Shown here: positions 1 to 10,140 of the stretch, one piece after another
Numbering within the stretch: the first letter of the stretch is position 1
Layout: each line of letters opens with the position of its first letter
NCBI GenBank assembly: GCA_019022495.1
Contig: JAFEKR010000041.1
Span: 1 to 64,000, forward strand
DNA from: Epichloe hybrida
Taxonomy: Eukaryota > Ascomycota > Sordariomycetes > Hypocreales > Clavicipitaceae
DNA length: 64,000 nucleotides
Reading direction: 5' to 3'
The notes under the pieces: generated by a model
The model's database searches: none
What the model was told of the DNA's origin: nothing
The model's input: only the letters and a program-made list of their open reading frames with translations
Made by a program: the position numbers and the translations under genes

Positions 1-90
1 CTAACCCTAACCCTAACCCTAACCCTAACCCTAACCCTTAACCCTAACCCTAACCCTAACCCTAACCCTAACCCTAACCCTAACCCTAAG
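1..90. repeat. Telomeric repeat tract (CCCTAA)n
   Basis: About 15 copies of the hexamer CCCTAA run from the first base, with one variant unit (an extra T, near 38-40). C-rich strand reading inward from the left end is the expected orientation for a left chromosome end in fungi using TTAGGG telomeres. The tract stops at about 90 and passes directly into retrotransposon sequence, with no subtelomeric helicase gene or other telomere-associated sequence between. Confidence 0.97.
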
Positions 91-92
91 GG

Positions 93-3000
93 TTAATTTG
101 CTATGTCTCTAAAGAACGCTATTCTAAAGAGGTCTTTAGAGGGATTATACCTAATACTAGTGCCATAGGAAAGTTAACTATAGGAGAGGCATAAGTAAAG
201 GCTCTGTTAAGATTAATACCTTTATTAAAGGTAACCCCTTATAAACCCTAAATTATTATATTTAGCGCTAGATTAGTAGTTACAAGAGAAATCCTTTATA
301 TGCCTATAGAACTTAGAGAGCTTGAATTTTACGTCCTTAACATAGCTACCCCCTTCCTTTTCTTAATTACTAATATAGATAAAATGTAAGTTAAGATTAA
401 TAACCTTACTAACATACTTATCTAAGGCAATAAGACTATACCTATTATGCGATAATAGGGCTATCCTTAGTGGTTACTAGAAGTAAGAGAAATAGTTGCC
501 TTTTACCTTTTAGAAGGAGATATCTATTAATTGCATCGTTAACTTAGTTACCCTTCTGTTTAATGACTTATAAAGATCCTTTACTAAGCTAGTTATAAAG
601 TTAAACGCTAGGTAATTAAGGAATTAACTAAAGTCTACTACTATTGCTAGATGTATGAAAAGGCCCCTAGTTAATTTAAGTTTATAATCAAAGATAACCA
701 CGAATTTAACTACGAGATTATCGTTAATATTGTGTAAATTGATGGCCAACTAGTACTTTATATCATTAATTTAGTAATATTATTCTAGGTAGCCTAATTC
801 CTTAATCTAAGGAAGCAAAAGGCTTAAGATATTTAGGATACCATCCGCGAATATTAGATTAACACTTATCTCAGACCTTTAGAATAGATTATATATAACG
901 CTAGTAATAACTTTGCTTCTACTAAGTTTAAGCACTATGCTTAACTAATATTAATTAAGACTAATAAGATACTAATTAAAGCCTATAATAGCATTAGAAA
1001 GTTAAGAGATATTATAGACCTCTATGCTAAGCTTATAATATTATTATAGACTTAATTAAGATAGAACTTACGCTAGAGTAATGCCTTTAAATAGCTATTA
1101 AAGTGATTAATAACTTTATAAGCCTAAATAGTATTATCCTAACCCTACTAGTCTTTAAAGGCTACCTATAAATAATAAATAAGTTACTACTAAGTATCTT
1201 TATTATTTAATATGCTAAAGTAATTTATAAAGCTACTAATAAAGTCTACTACTATCTAGCTTTATAGCAGGTTTATAATGCCCTTAAAGCCTAGAATAGC
1301 CCTAATATAGCGCCTATATATTAGCTACCCTTATAGGCTAATGTATATGTGTGAAGAGAGAAAGGTAGCTAGCATAGCCCTTATAAGCTACTTACTACTA
1401 ATAGAGAGACTTATATAGTTAATATACCTTATAGCCTAGCGAAGTTCTACTCTATAGTAGTAAAGCCTTACTATAAAGACCTATGTATTACAAAGGGACT
1501 AGAGTAGTAAGAGATAAAGCCTAAAGATATAGAGGAAGAAGTAACTATATAACTAACTACTACTACTAGAAGAAATCCCCTAATAGAAGAAGGTAAAGAG
1601 CTATAGGCACTAGCTAAGAGAAAATAAGGGAGACTAAGAAAGGCCCTTATAGTCTAATTTATAAGCATAAAAAAGTCTAAAAAGGAGGCTTATAAAGCCT
1701 AGAAGGCCCTAAAGGGAAGGTATTAAGTTAAAGACTTATTACCTTACCCTAAAGGAATAAAAGCAAGGAAAAGAAAACCTTATAGCCCTAAGAAGAATAT
1801 TAGCCTAATTTAGCTTTATATACTTATGAATAAAGATTAGGAGGAGGCCTTTATTTAAGAAGCTATAGCTAGAGGGATGCTAAATATAGTATTTCTTATA
1901 GTAAAGGAAGAGGCTAATTAGAACCTTGCTCTTTAACTCCGCTAAGAAGGGAAGATTATAACCCTAGGAAAACCCTTTAAGTAATCTAATTAAGCTAAGA
2001 TTAATGCTTTATAAGCTTACGATGTGTTTAAATTTATTAAGTATAACCTAATAAAGCACGGAGGTTATAGAATCTTTGATTCTCGTATAGTTAGAGAGAT
2101 TAAAGGTAAAGGGATGGACTTGCTATATGAGAAATCCCGCCTTGTTATATAAGGCTATAATGATAAAGGAAAGGAATTTATCCTAACGTAATCGCTAACG
2201 ATTTAACAAGTAAGCTAACAACTTATTATAACTATTGCTTTATTATTAAGAAAAAGAGGTATTTACCTTTGGATTCGTGATATTACATAAGCCTACACTT
2301 AATCGCACACGGTGCTAATGAGGCTAATTATTATAAGATTACTAAAGCAAATTACATATCTCTTTCTAGAAGGGACTGTAATTAAATTAATCAGACCTCT
2401 TTACAGGATTACAGAGGCTAGAACCCACTAGTAGGCAATGTACTTCCGTTACTATAGGGATAATCTTAATATAACAACCTTAACCTACAATCCTTGCTTA
2501 TTAATTATAGCCCTAAATAATAAGAATCTCTTTAGTATTATTAGAATGCAAACTAACAATACATTAGGCCTAAGTAATAATAACTTCTTCTAAAAAGAAG
2601 AGAAAGAGCTTTAGAAGGCTAATTTTATAGCTAAAGAAAAGCAATAATTAACTAGTAAGAATCCCCTTATCTTTAATGGTTATATCTTAACTTAGAACAC
2701 TAATAACTTGCTAATATTAACCTAGAAAGGCTAGAGTTAGAAGATTAAGAAAGTTAATCCTTAATCCCTAATAGTAAAGCAAGACTACATAGAATAACAA
2801 GCCTAAGGAAGCTATATTATAACTATATGTTAACTAGAAGCTTCCTATAACTTATTAATTACAGCTTAATACTAAGAACCCTTAGGGGAAGATATTATAT
2901 GCCTTAATAAACGCCTTAAGTAGTAGATTAAGAATTAATAACGTAAACTATAATATATTCCTTTAGTTCTTAAGGAGGCAAAGCTCTTTATATTTATAGA

Positions 3001-3943
3001 TAGATTGCTTACTAATAATAAGGATCTAAGCTTATAGATTAGATATATAATTGTGATTAGTAATAAGATAATATAAGATAATAATACCTTTATTATAAAA
3101 GGTAATATTATTATATATAGCTTAACAAAGAGTAAGAGAGTTACTTATAGCGCACTTACCTCTAAGTTATATAGCATGGTTTAAGGCGTAGACATTGCCT
3201 ACACGATTTCTATAACTTTATATTAGATTATGAATTAATTAAAGATATCTTGAATTCTTATGATTCTCTATACTAATTCTTTTTTATTATATAAATGTCT
3301 TATAAAGCTAGGAACTATAAAGGAGAAGAGACTAATGATTAATATTATAGCTCTTTATTAATTATACAAAAGGCATAAGATCTATGAAGTTAAGTGAATT
3401 AATAGCAATAATAATCTAGCGGATATGATAATAAAAGCATCGCTAAATTCATTACTTTTCTCTTTAATTAATTTAAACAAATTAACGATTTATGTTAAAG
3501 GATAGGTAAAGAGACCTGTGATATTAGGAGATAGGAGCTTAGGTAAGAAATAATAGATTAATTTAATTAACTAATGCTGCGATAGCTAATTAGAGCAGCG
3601 AATTCCTATTAAGGGATTTACTAGTGTATACTTTCCTTTAATCTAATTTTTATTACGTTTTTAAGCTCTTTAGCTACGAAGAAAAAAGAGAGACTACTAG
3701 TGTTAATTTCTTTAGATTTTTATTAGTTTAATTGTAGCTAAAGACTAGACTAATTGTGGGTCTGGCGTGATGCACGCGATATGATTAGCTGCATCAATTC
3801 GCCACCCCCTCTTTTGCCCCACATACGGATTTTGCTTACTTTTCTAGCATCTAGACTTTCCCTCTCTTCTCTCTCTTTCCTAGCTAGCTAACTAACTATT
3901 ATTGACTTCAATTATATGGGATTACCCTTATACCTGCGCAGGA
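93..3943 (+). mobile_element. Copia family A element, RIP-degraded and 5' truncated by the telomere
   Basis: This is the internal region and 3' LTR of a Ty1/copia retrotransposon. Position 93 corresponds to 22343 of the complete family A copy (12667-26217), and the two stay collinear at a constant offset of about 22250 for nearly 4 kb. Integrase, reverse transcriptase and RNase H regions are recognisable only as fragments, because stop codons TAA and TAG replace CAA, CAG and TGG throughout. The 3' LTR starts at 3701 (TGTTAATTTC) and is cut at about 3943. The 5' LTR and gag are missing: the telomere starts where they should be. No function remains. Confidence 0.9.
3701..3943 (+). repeat. LTR of family A, 3' end truncated
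   Basis: It begins TGTTAATTTC just after a purine-rich tract (AAAAAAGAGAGACTACTAG), as the other family A LTRs do. About 20 bp of the LTR's end is missing where the inverted pol fragment joins. Full family A LTRs are 266 bp (12667-12932 and 25952-26217). Confidence 0.85.
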
Positions 3944-4198
3944 TTTCTCGTACAGCAAATCCGTTCCTTTGCCTTTGATCTCTCTAACCATATAAGAATC
4001 GAAGATTCTATGACCTCCGTGCTTCGCTAGGTTAAACTTGACGAATTTGAACACATCACGAGCTTGCAAAGCGTCGATCTTAGCTTGATCGGACTGCTCA
4101 AAGGGTTTTCCTAGGGTCGTGATCCTTCCTTCTTGGCGGAGCTAAAGGGCGAGGTTCCAATCGGCCTCTTCCTTCGCTGTGAGGAACATCGCAACTGT
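3941..4198 (-). mobile_element. Inverted copia pol fragment, lightly mutated
   Basis: Read on the minus strand this matches family A pol at about 1890-2130, for example the segment around the GAGGTCATAGAATC motif. It keeps many C and G bases that are T and A in the other copies, so it is closer to the active ancestor. It joins the truncated LTR at a GGA microhomology (3941-3943) and changes orientation again at about 4198. Confidence 0.8.
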
Positions 4199-4755
4199 GT
4201 GTCAACCGGAGGCTTCATACGACTTGTCAATTACAGCTCAACACCAAGAACCCTCTAGGGAAGATATCACACGCCTTAATAAACGCCTTAAATAGCAGAT
4301 TAAGAATCAATAACGCGGACTACAATACATTCCTTTGGTTCTTAAAGAGGCAAAGCTCTTCGTGTTTGTAAATAGATCGCTTGCTAACAACAAGGATTTA
4401 AGCTCACAGATCAGATACGTGATTGTGATTAGTAACGAGATAATACAAGATGATAATACCTTTATTATAAAAGGCAACATTATCACGTACAGCTTAACAA
4501 AGAGTAAGAGAGTTACTTGTAGCGCGCTTGCCTCCGAGTTATACAGCATGGTTCAAGGCGCAGATATCGCCTACGCGATTTCCACGACTCTACATCAGAT
4601 CATCTACGAAGTCAGGTGGATCAACGGCAACGACAATCCGGCAGATGCGATGACAAAAGTATCGCCGAATTCATCACTTTCCTCTTTGATTGATTCGAAC
4701 GAATTGACGATTCGTGTTGAAGGATGGGTGAAGAGACCTGCGATATCAGGAAACG
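4199..4755 (+). pseudogene. Copia reverse transcriptase / RNase H C-terminal fragment, open reading frame retained
   Basis: A frame open from 4335 to 4862 (175 codons) encodes the C-terminal part of a Ty1/copia polyprotein: a segment reading SLANNKDLSSQIRYV, then TKSKRVTCSALASELYSMVQ, typical of the copia RNase H region, and a tail WINGNDNPADAMTK. Residues after about codon 140 come from the inverted leader that follows (4756 onward), so the last part of the ORF is chance coding. Relative to family A copies, about 150 bp (50 codons; equivalent to 3231-3380) are missing in frame after LHQ. There is no 5' part and no start context, so this is a remnant rather than a gene. It is useful as a nearly un-RIPed reference. 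Confidence 0.8.
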
Positions 4756-5698
4756 GAAGAAAAAAAAAAGCAGCGGAAGCAGCAAAAGCAGCGACAAGAA
4801 CAAAGCGACAAGAACAAATCACTAGAGATAAAGAAAGCAACAGAAGTTCCAAAAGTAACTAGAAAATAACAGGAAAAGTAATAAGGGAATAACAGGAATT
4901 ATTACTTCCTGTTTTTCGTGAAAAGGAGGGAAGGAGGTAATCTCTCTCTCTTACTAACAAGCATAGGGCGAATAGCACTAATAATAAAGGGGGCAAAAAA
5001 CAAGCCGTAGATGCTTATATAAACAGATTAAAGGTCTGTTAGATAAAGGGAATATTTATAGAGAAGTTATAAATATATTAGCTAGCTTAGCTAAGGTTGT
5101 TTAACGTTAGGTTTGAAATAAATGCCTTGTGGCAATAGATTTGGTTAGTTGGTTAGTTTTCTCGTGATAGACAATAAAATTGATAATTAGTAATAATATC
5201 CCGGATAGATATAACAAAGTTATATCCCTAAGCCTAAGGGTCAATAGATCGATTCCTTAGAAGCCTAATAAGCCTGTAACTGGGATTCTAGTCTCTTCCT
5301 TTAGCACACTTATGCAGTCGTGCCTCTCTATCGCAATGACTATTATAGTATAATAAGGGGTAGTGGTAGTAGCGTTTATAGAAATATCTCTTCTTATAAT
5401 ACCTAGCTTATCTATGGTTGTGAAGTTAACTACTAATTAGTGTTAGATATACTAAGGTCCTGCGTAGGTAATAAATCCCGTATAAATTCGAAGTTAATAA
5501 TAGATAGTTAGCTAGCTAGGAAAGAGGGAGAAGAGAGGGAAAGTCTAGATGCTAGAAAAGTGGGCGAAATCCGTATGTAGGGCATAAAAGGGGGTGGCGA
5601 ATTGATGTAGCTAATCATATCGCGTGCATCGCGCTGGACCTATAATTGGTCTGGTCTTTGGCCACGATTGAACCGATGAAGATCCGAAGGAATCAACA
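4756..5698 (-). mobile_element. Copia family A 5' end (LTR plus leader), inverted
   Basis: On the minus strand this reads LTR (5698 down to 5441), then leader, matching 12667-13534 plus the first bases after 20344 of the complete copy. The family B insertion seen in that copy is absent here: the sequence GCAAC at 4837-4841 (GTTGC on the minus strand) stands where the other copy has the duplicated ATTAC. Mutation load is lower than in most of the region. Confidence 0.82.
5441..5698 (-). repeat. LTR of family A (minus strand)
   Basis: Minus-strand start TGTTGATTCCTTCGGATC at 5698, and plus-strand start TGTTAGATATACTAAGG at 5441, the mirror of the LTR end GTGTAACTAACA. It retains more GC than sister LTRs, including the stretch GGCCACGATTGAACCGATG. 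Confidence 0.85.
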
Positions 5699-6126
5699 AA
5701 ACACTTAGGTTAAATAATATAATATTAAATTTTATAAATTAGATTTATTAGTATTTTAAAATTATATAATATAAAACAAAATTCAAGGATTTCTTTTATA
5801 CTCTTAAACCTATATAGTATACCCTACACCCTAATATATAACCAATAATCTAAAACTAAGGAAACTTAAATAATTTATAGTAAATAAACTAAAATAGTAA
5901 TTAAATTAATACTAATATTAACTTAATAAAGAAAAATCCATATAATATTATAAGATCTTAATATACCCCACTTTTAATTTCCCCTAACATTACATTTGTA
6001 ATGTTCGTAATGTAATGTAATGTAATATGTAATAATTACACATTACATTACATTACATTACATTACATTACACATTACATCCAAACCCCAAATATTACAT
6101 TACATTACATTACATTACATGCTCTG
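5699..6126. mobile_element. hAT-like element fragment, right end
   Basis: AT-rich sequence ending in arrays of the 5-mer ATTAC in both orientations (5990-6120) and the terminus TACATGCTCTG at 6126. The end and the subterminal CCAAACCCCAAATA block are homologous to the right end of the 8553-10982 element (CGAAAGCCAAAATA, TGCAAAGCTCTG), with the array unit drifted from TGTAGTG to TGTAATG. The left end is not seen; the inverted family A copy abuts it at 5698. No coding capacity. Confidence 0.6.
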
Positions 6127-6927
6127 CTAACAACAAAGATCTAAGTTCCTAGATAGGATACGTGATTGTTATTAGTAATAAAGAGGTAAAAGATAACATA
6201 TTTACCTTAAAAGGTAATATTATTATATATAGTTTAACAAAGAGCAAGCGTGTAACCTATAGCGCCCTTGCTTCTAAACTATACTTAATAGTATAAGGTG
6301 CTAATGTGGCCTAAATAATTACTATAACCCTTAATATAATCACGGACTAATTAAAGATTAACTATATCCCTATGATTATCTATATAGACTCTTTTTTGTT
6401 ATATAAGTGTCTTATAAAGCTAGGTTTTATAAAGGAGAAATGCCTTATAATTAACATTATAGCACTTTAGTAATCATATAAGCAACAAGAGATTTACAAA
6501 GTGCGATGGATTAATGGCAATAATAACCTTGCTAACGCAATAACAAAGGCATCTCTAAATAAGAGCCTTAAGACCTTTATTAACTTAAATGAAGCTGTAA
6601 TTTACGTTAAAGGCTAGGTAAAGAGACTAGAGACTAGATAAGATTGACAAGAATCCGATCTAACTATAGCCAAACCAATAAGAAGCCCTTGTTTTTATTT
6701 CCCTGTATCCACTTATGTTCAATTCGAATGATTCTGATTTTATTGCGTTTTTCAAGCTTTCGAAGCTCCCGATCGAGCCCGCTTTCTAATCCGCGGATTA
6801 AGCGATTTTTCTTTGCATTACATTGTCAACCAATGGGGAGTCCGAATTCAACATCGGACCCACTTATCCTTACATAGGCTCATTTCATTCATATACCCAC
6901 TTTCTTCCTAAAAAGAGAAGTTGCTAG
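6127..6927 (+). mobile_element. Copia family C, pol 3' end and 3' untranslated region, degraded
   Basis: Starts inside an RNase H region (CTAACAACAAAGATCTAAG) immediately after a hAT-like terminus and runs through the conserved end of pol (TGGATTAATGGCAATAATAACC) to about 6622. It is clearly diverged from family A. The stretch 6640-6900 keeps normal GC and contains the block CCCACTTATCCTTACATAGG, also found in family B at about 19839. A purine tract AAAAAGAGAAG precedes the LTR. The 77-codon ORF at 6644-6877 lies in this untranslated region and matches nothing I know. Confidence 0.7.
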
Positions 6928-7576
6928 TGTTATAACAACTAGGTTAACATCGGATTGACTACTAGGAAAGTAGAGCACATGCGGCAACGCCGCACTGTGA
7001 TTAGCCGCGCCTGTACGTAAGGCACACACGTGACTTGCGTTCCCTTTTTCTTATAGCCACATAACGCTATAGATAGCTTTAATCCTAAGACCTTATTATA
7101 TCATTAAACCTGACCTTATGTTACACTAGTTAGAGCTTTATACTACATTACATCTTGTAGTTTTTTTTTTTCTAAAAAATAATTCATATCTAATCTTAGA
7201 AAATATATAGAGATATAAAACTTTGATTTTTAAATAGATAACTTTAAAACTATAGTGTAGTTATATACAAAAGTGGGTCTAAAAGTGGGTCCTCAGGCCA
7301 CAAATTGGAAAAACTACATTTTACTACATTTTAGTACTAAAAAAATACTACAAATGTAGTATTTGTGATTTGTGGAGCGAGGGCCCACTTTTAGACCCAC
7401 CTATATATATAGTATTTTTCTAAGAATTTTCCTCTATAAGATCACGTGATTTTTAGGATAATAACTTTAATTATAAGCCAGATATAAAAATAAATAGAAA
7501 TACTACAAGAAATACTACACTACACGAGTGCAAAGCTCTGGCACTAGTGCATACCAATCCCTTGGTGTAACCAACA
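6928..7576 (+). repeat. LTR of family C, interrupted by a hAT-like element
   Basis: LTR sequence 6928-7130 and 7549-7576 flanks the insertion 7131-7540 plus an 8 bp duplication. With the insertion removed the LTR is 231 bp, the same as the uninterrupted copy at 11519-11749. It starts TGTTATAACAACTAGG and ends GTGTAACCAACA. Confidence 0.82.
7131..7540. mobile_element. hAT-like non-autonomous element, 410 bp
   Basis: Left end TAGAGCTTTATACTAC (CAGAGC with the first C mutated) and right end GTGCAAAGCTCTG are inverted relatives. Flanks are ACACTAGT (7123-7130) and GCACTAGT (7541-7548), an 8 bp target duplication with one transition. The unfilled site is present at 11714-11721 in the other family C LTR (ATACTAGT). 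An internal inverted repeat (about 7271-7290 and 7385-7403, GTGGGTCTAAAAGTGGG) could fold into a hairpin. No ORF. Confidence 0.78.
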
Positions 7577-8185
7577 ATTATAAAAGGTAATATTATTATG
7601 TATAGTTTAATAAAGAGTAAATAAGTTACCTATAGCATGCTTACCTCTAAGTTATATAGTATAGTTTAAGGCGTGGATATTACATACGTGATTTCTATGA
7701 CTCTCTATTAGATTATAGATTAATTAAAGATGCCTTAGATCCCTATAATTCTCTATACTAACTCTTTTTTATTATATAAATACCTTATAAAGCTAGGAAC
7801 TATAAAGGAGAAAAGACTAATAATTAATATTATAGCTCTTTGTTAATTATACAAGAGGCATAAGATTTACGAAGTTAGATAAATTAATAGTAATAATAAT
7901 CTAGCAGATGTAATAACTAAAGCATTGCTAAATTTATTACTTTCCTCTTTAATTAATTTAAATGAATTAATAATTCATATTAAAGGATAGGTGAAGAGAC
8001 CTATAATATTAGGGAATAGGAGCTTAGGTAAGGACTAATGAATTAATTTAATTAACTAATACTATAATAGCTAATTAGAGTAGCGGATTCTTATTAAGAA
8101 ATTCACTTATATATACTTTCCTTTAATCTGATTTTTATTATGTTTTTAAGCTCTTTAGCTATAAAGGAAAAAGAGAGATTACTAG
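7577..8185 (+). mobile_element. Copia family A, pol 3' fragment
   Basis: Starts abruptly after the family C LTR with ATTATAAAAGGTAATATT, matching family A at about 3091, and is collinear to the end of pol. Heavily RIP-mutated; no frame is open. Confidence 0.82.
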
Positions 8186-8445
8186 TGTTAATTCCTTCGG
8201 ATTTTTATTAGTTTAATTATAGCTAAAGACTAGACTAAATTATAGGTCTAGTGTAATACACGTAATGTAATTAGCTACACTAATTCGCTACCCTCTCTTT
8301 TGCCCTATATATAGGTTTCGCTTACTTTCCTAGCATCTAGACTTTCCCTTTTTTCTCCCCCTTTCCTAGCTAATTTATCTAACTATCATTGACTTTAATA
8401 TTACGGGATTATCCTACCTGCGTAGGCACCTTGGTATAACTAACA
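8186..8445 (+). repeat. LTR of family A
   Basis: Starts TGTTAATTCCTTCGG after the purine tract AAAAAGAGAGATTACTAG and ends GGTATAACTAACA. 260 bp, compared with 266 in the complete copy. Confidence 0.87.
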
Positions 8446-8608
8446 ATAATATATTTTAGATATAAAGGATTATAAGGTAAGGTAGTTAACTTTAAATATA
8501 TAATAGAATATATAATAAAGAAAGATAAGGGGATAGCTTAGTTACTAGTATTCAGAGCTTTGTACTACACTACACTACATCTTGTAGTATTTGTAGTGTA
8601 GTGTAGTA

Positions 8609-9062
8609 TACTACACTACACTACATACTACACTACACTACATACTACACTACACTACATACTACACTACACTACATACTACACTACACTACATACTACA
8701 CTACACTACATACTACACTACACTACATACTACACTACACTACATACTACACTACACTACATACTACACTACACTACATACTACACTACACTACATACTA
8801 CACTACACTACATACTACACTACACTACATACTACACTACACTACATACTACACTACACTACATACTACACTACACTACATACTACACTACACTACATAC
8901 TACACTACACTACATACTACACTACACTACATACTACACTACACTACATACTACACTACACTACATACTGCACTACACTACATACTACACTACACTACAT
9001 ACTACACTACACTACATACTACACTACACTACATACTACACTACACTACATACTACACTACA
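8609..9062. repeat. 17 bp tandem array, about 26.7 copies
   Basis: The unit TACTACACTACACTACA is repeated without interruption. I see one base change, TACTGCAC near 8968. Inverted half-units (TGTAGTGTAGTGTAGTA) stand just to the left, so the left end could form a hairpin. The array is full of CpA sites yet shows no RIP transitions, unlike all surrounding DNA. Confidence 0.95.
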
Positions 9063-9120
9063 ATGAAATTTTTCTACTACATGTAGTATTTGTAGTATTT
9101 TGAATTTTTTAATAATATAA

Positions 9121-9315
9121 TAGCTTATACTAGCTTATAATAGCTTATAATAGCTTATAATAGCTTATAAGCTTATAATAGCTTATAATAGCTTATAATA
9201 GCTTATAATAGCTTATAATAGCTTATAATAGCTTATAATAGCTTATAATAGCTTATACTAGCTTATAATAGCTTATACTAGCTTAGAATAGCTTAGAATA
9301 GCTTAAAATAGCTTA
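9121..9315. repeat. 10 bp tandem array (AGCTTATAAT)
   Basis: About 19 copies of AGCTTATAAT, degenerating at the right side into AGCTTAGAAT and AGCTTAAAAT. A shorter version of the same array lies in the related element at 12402-12450. Confidence 0.9.
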
Positions 9316-9719
9316 AAATTACTTAGAATAAGTAAGAATAGCTTTTATTACTTTATAATATTATAAGTGTTAAAGTTTAATTAAGTTTAAATAATAAATA
9401 AATAACTTAAATAAAAACATTAGTAAGTATTAGTAAATTACTATAGAAAAAGCTTTACTTTTTAGTTATTTAGTATTTTAAAGTTTATAAAAATATTAGT
9501 AAAATAAAATACTTTTCTTTCTTATGTTTTTTTAAAATAATATTTAAAATAATAATAGTAAAAATATATTATTTACCTTAGTTAGCTTTCTATATAGCTA
9601 GTACTAGTACTTTAGCTATAATAGTAATAATAATAATAATAAACTTTAATATCTCTTTTTTCTTTAACTAGATTATAAAAAAAGTATAAAAGCTAGTAAT
9701 AAATAAAAGATATATCTAA

Positions 9720-10140
9720 CAAGACCCACTAGACCCACTTTAGACCCACTTTTATTAATATTTTCTTTTATAGAACTAGATTATAAAAACTAGAAAAGCT
9801 ATAACTAAGTAACAAGTATAATTAAATAGACTCACTTTTAGATCCACTTTTATAAATCCCTTCTTTTCTAAGACTATATTATAAAAACTATAAAAGTAAT
9901 AAAATTAAGTAAGAGATATAATTAAATAGACCCACTTTGGACCCACTTTTATAAATCCCTTCTTTTCTAAGACTATATTATAAAAAACTATAAAAGTTAT
10001 AAAGTTAAGTAAGAGGTATAATTAAATAGACCCACTTTGGATCCACTTTTATAAATCCCTTCTTTTTATAAGACTAGATTATAAAAAACTATAAAAGCTA
10101 TAACTAAGTAAGAGATATAACTAAATAACCTTACTTTAGA
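9720..10140. repeat. Tandem repeat of about 109 bp, roughly 4 units
   Basis: Each unit carries GACCCACTTTTATAAATCCC, then a segment with ATTATAAAAACTATAAAAG and AAGTAAGAGATATAATTAAA. Differences between units are mostly transitions, as expected if RIP hit an already repeated block. Confidence 0.8.

Noticed and set aside
4604..4852. Antisense ORFs over the copia RNase H fragment
   Set aside because: They mirror the low-mutation sense frame and resemble no protein family.
6644..6877. 77-codon ORF in GC-normal sequence
   Set aside because: It lies in the 3' untranslated part of a family C element just before the LTR, has no recognisable domain, and its GC content is explained by lower RIP load.
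8609..9062. CRISPR-like array or second telomere repeat
   Set aside because: The repeats have no unique spacers, the unit is not telomeric, and the host is a fungus.
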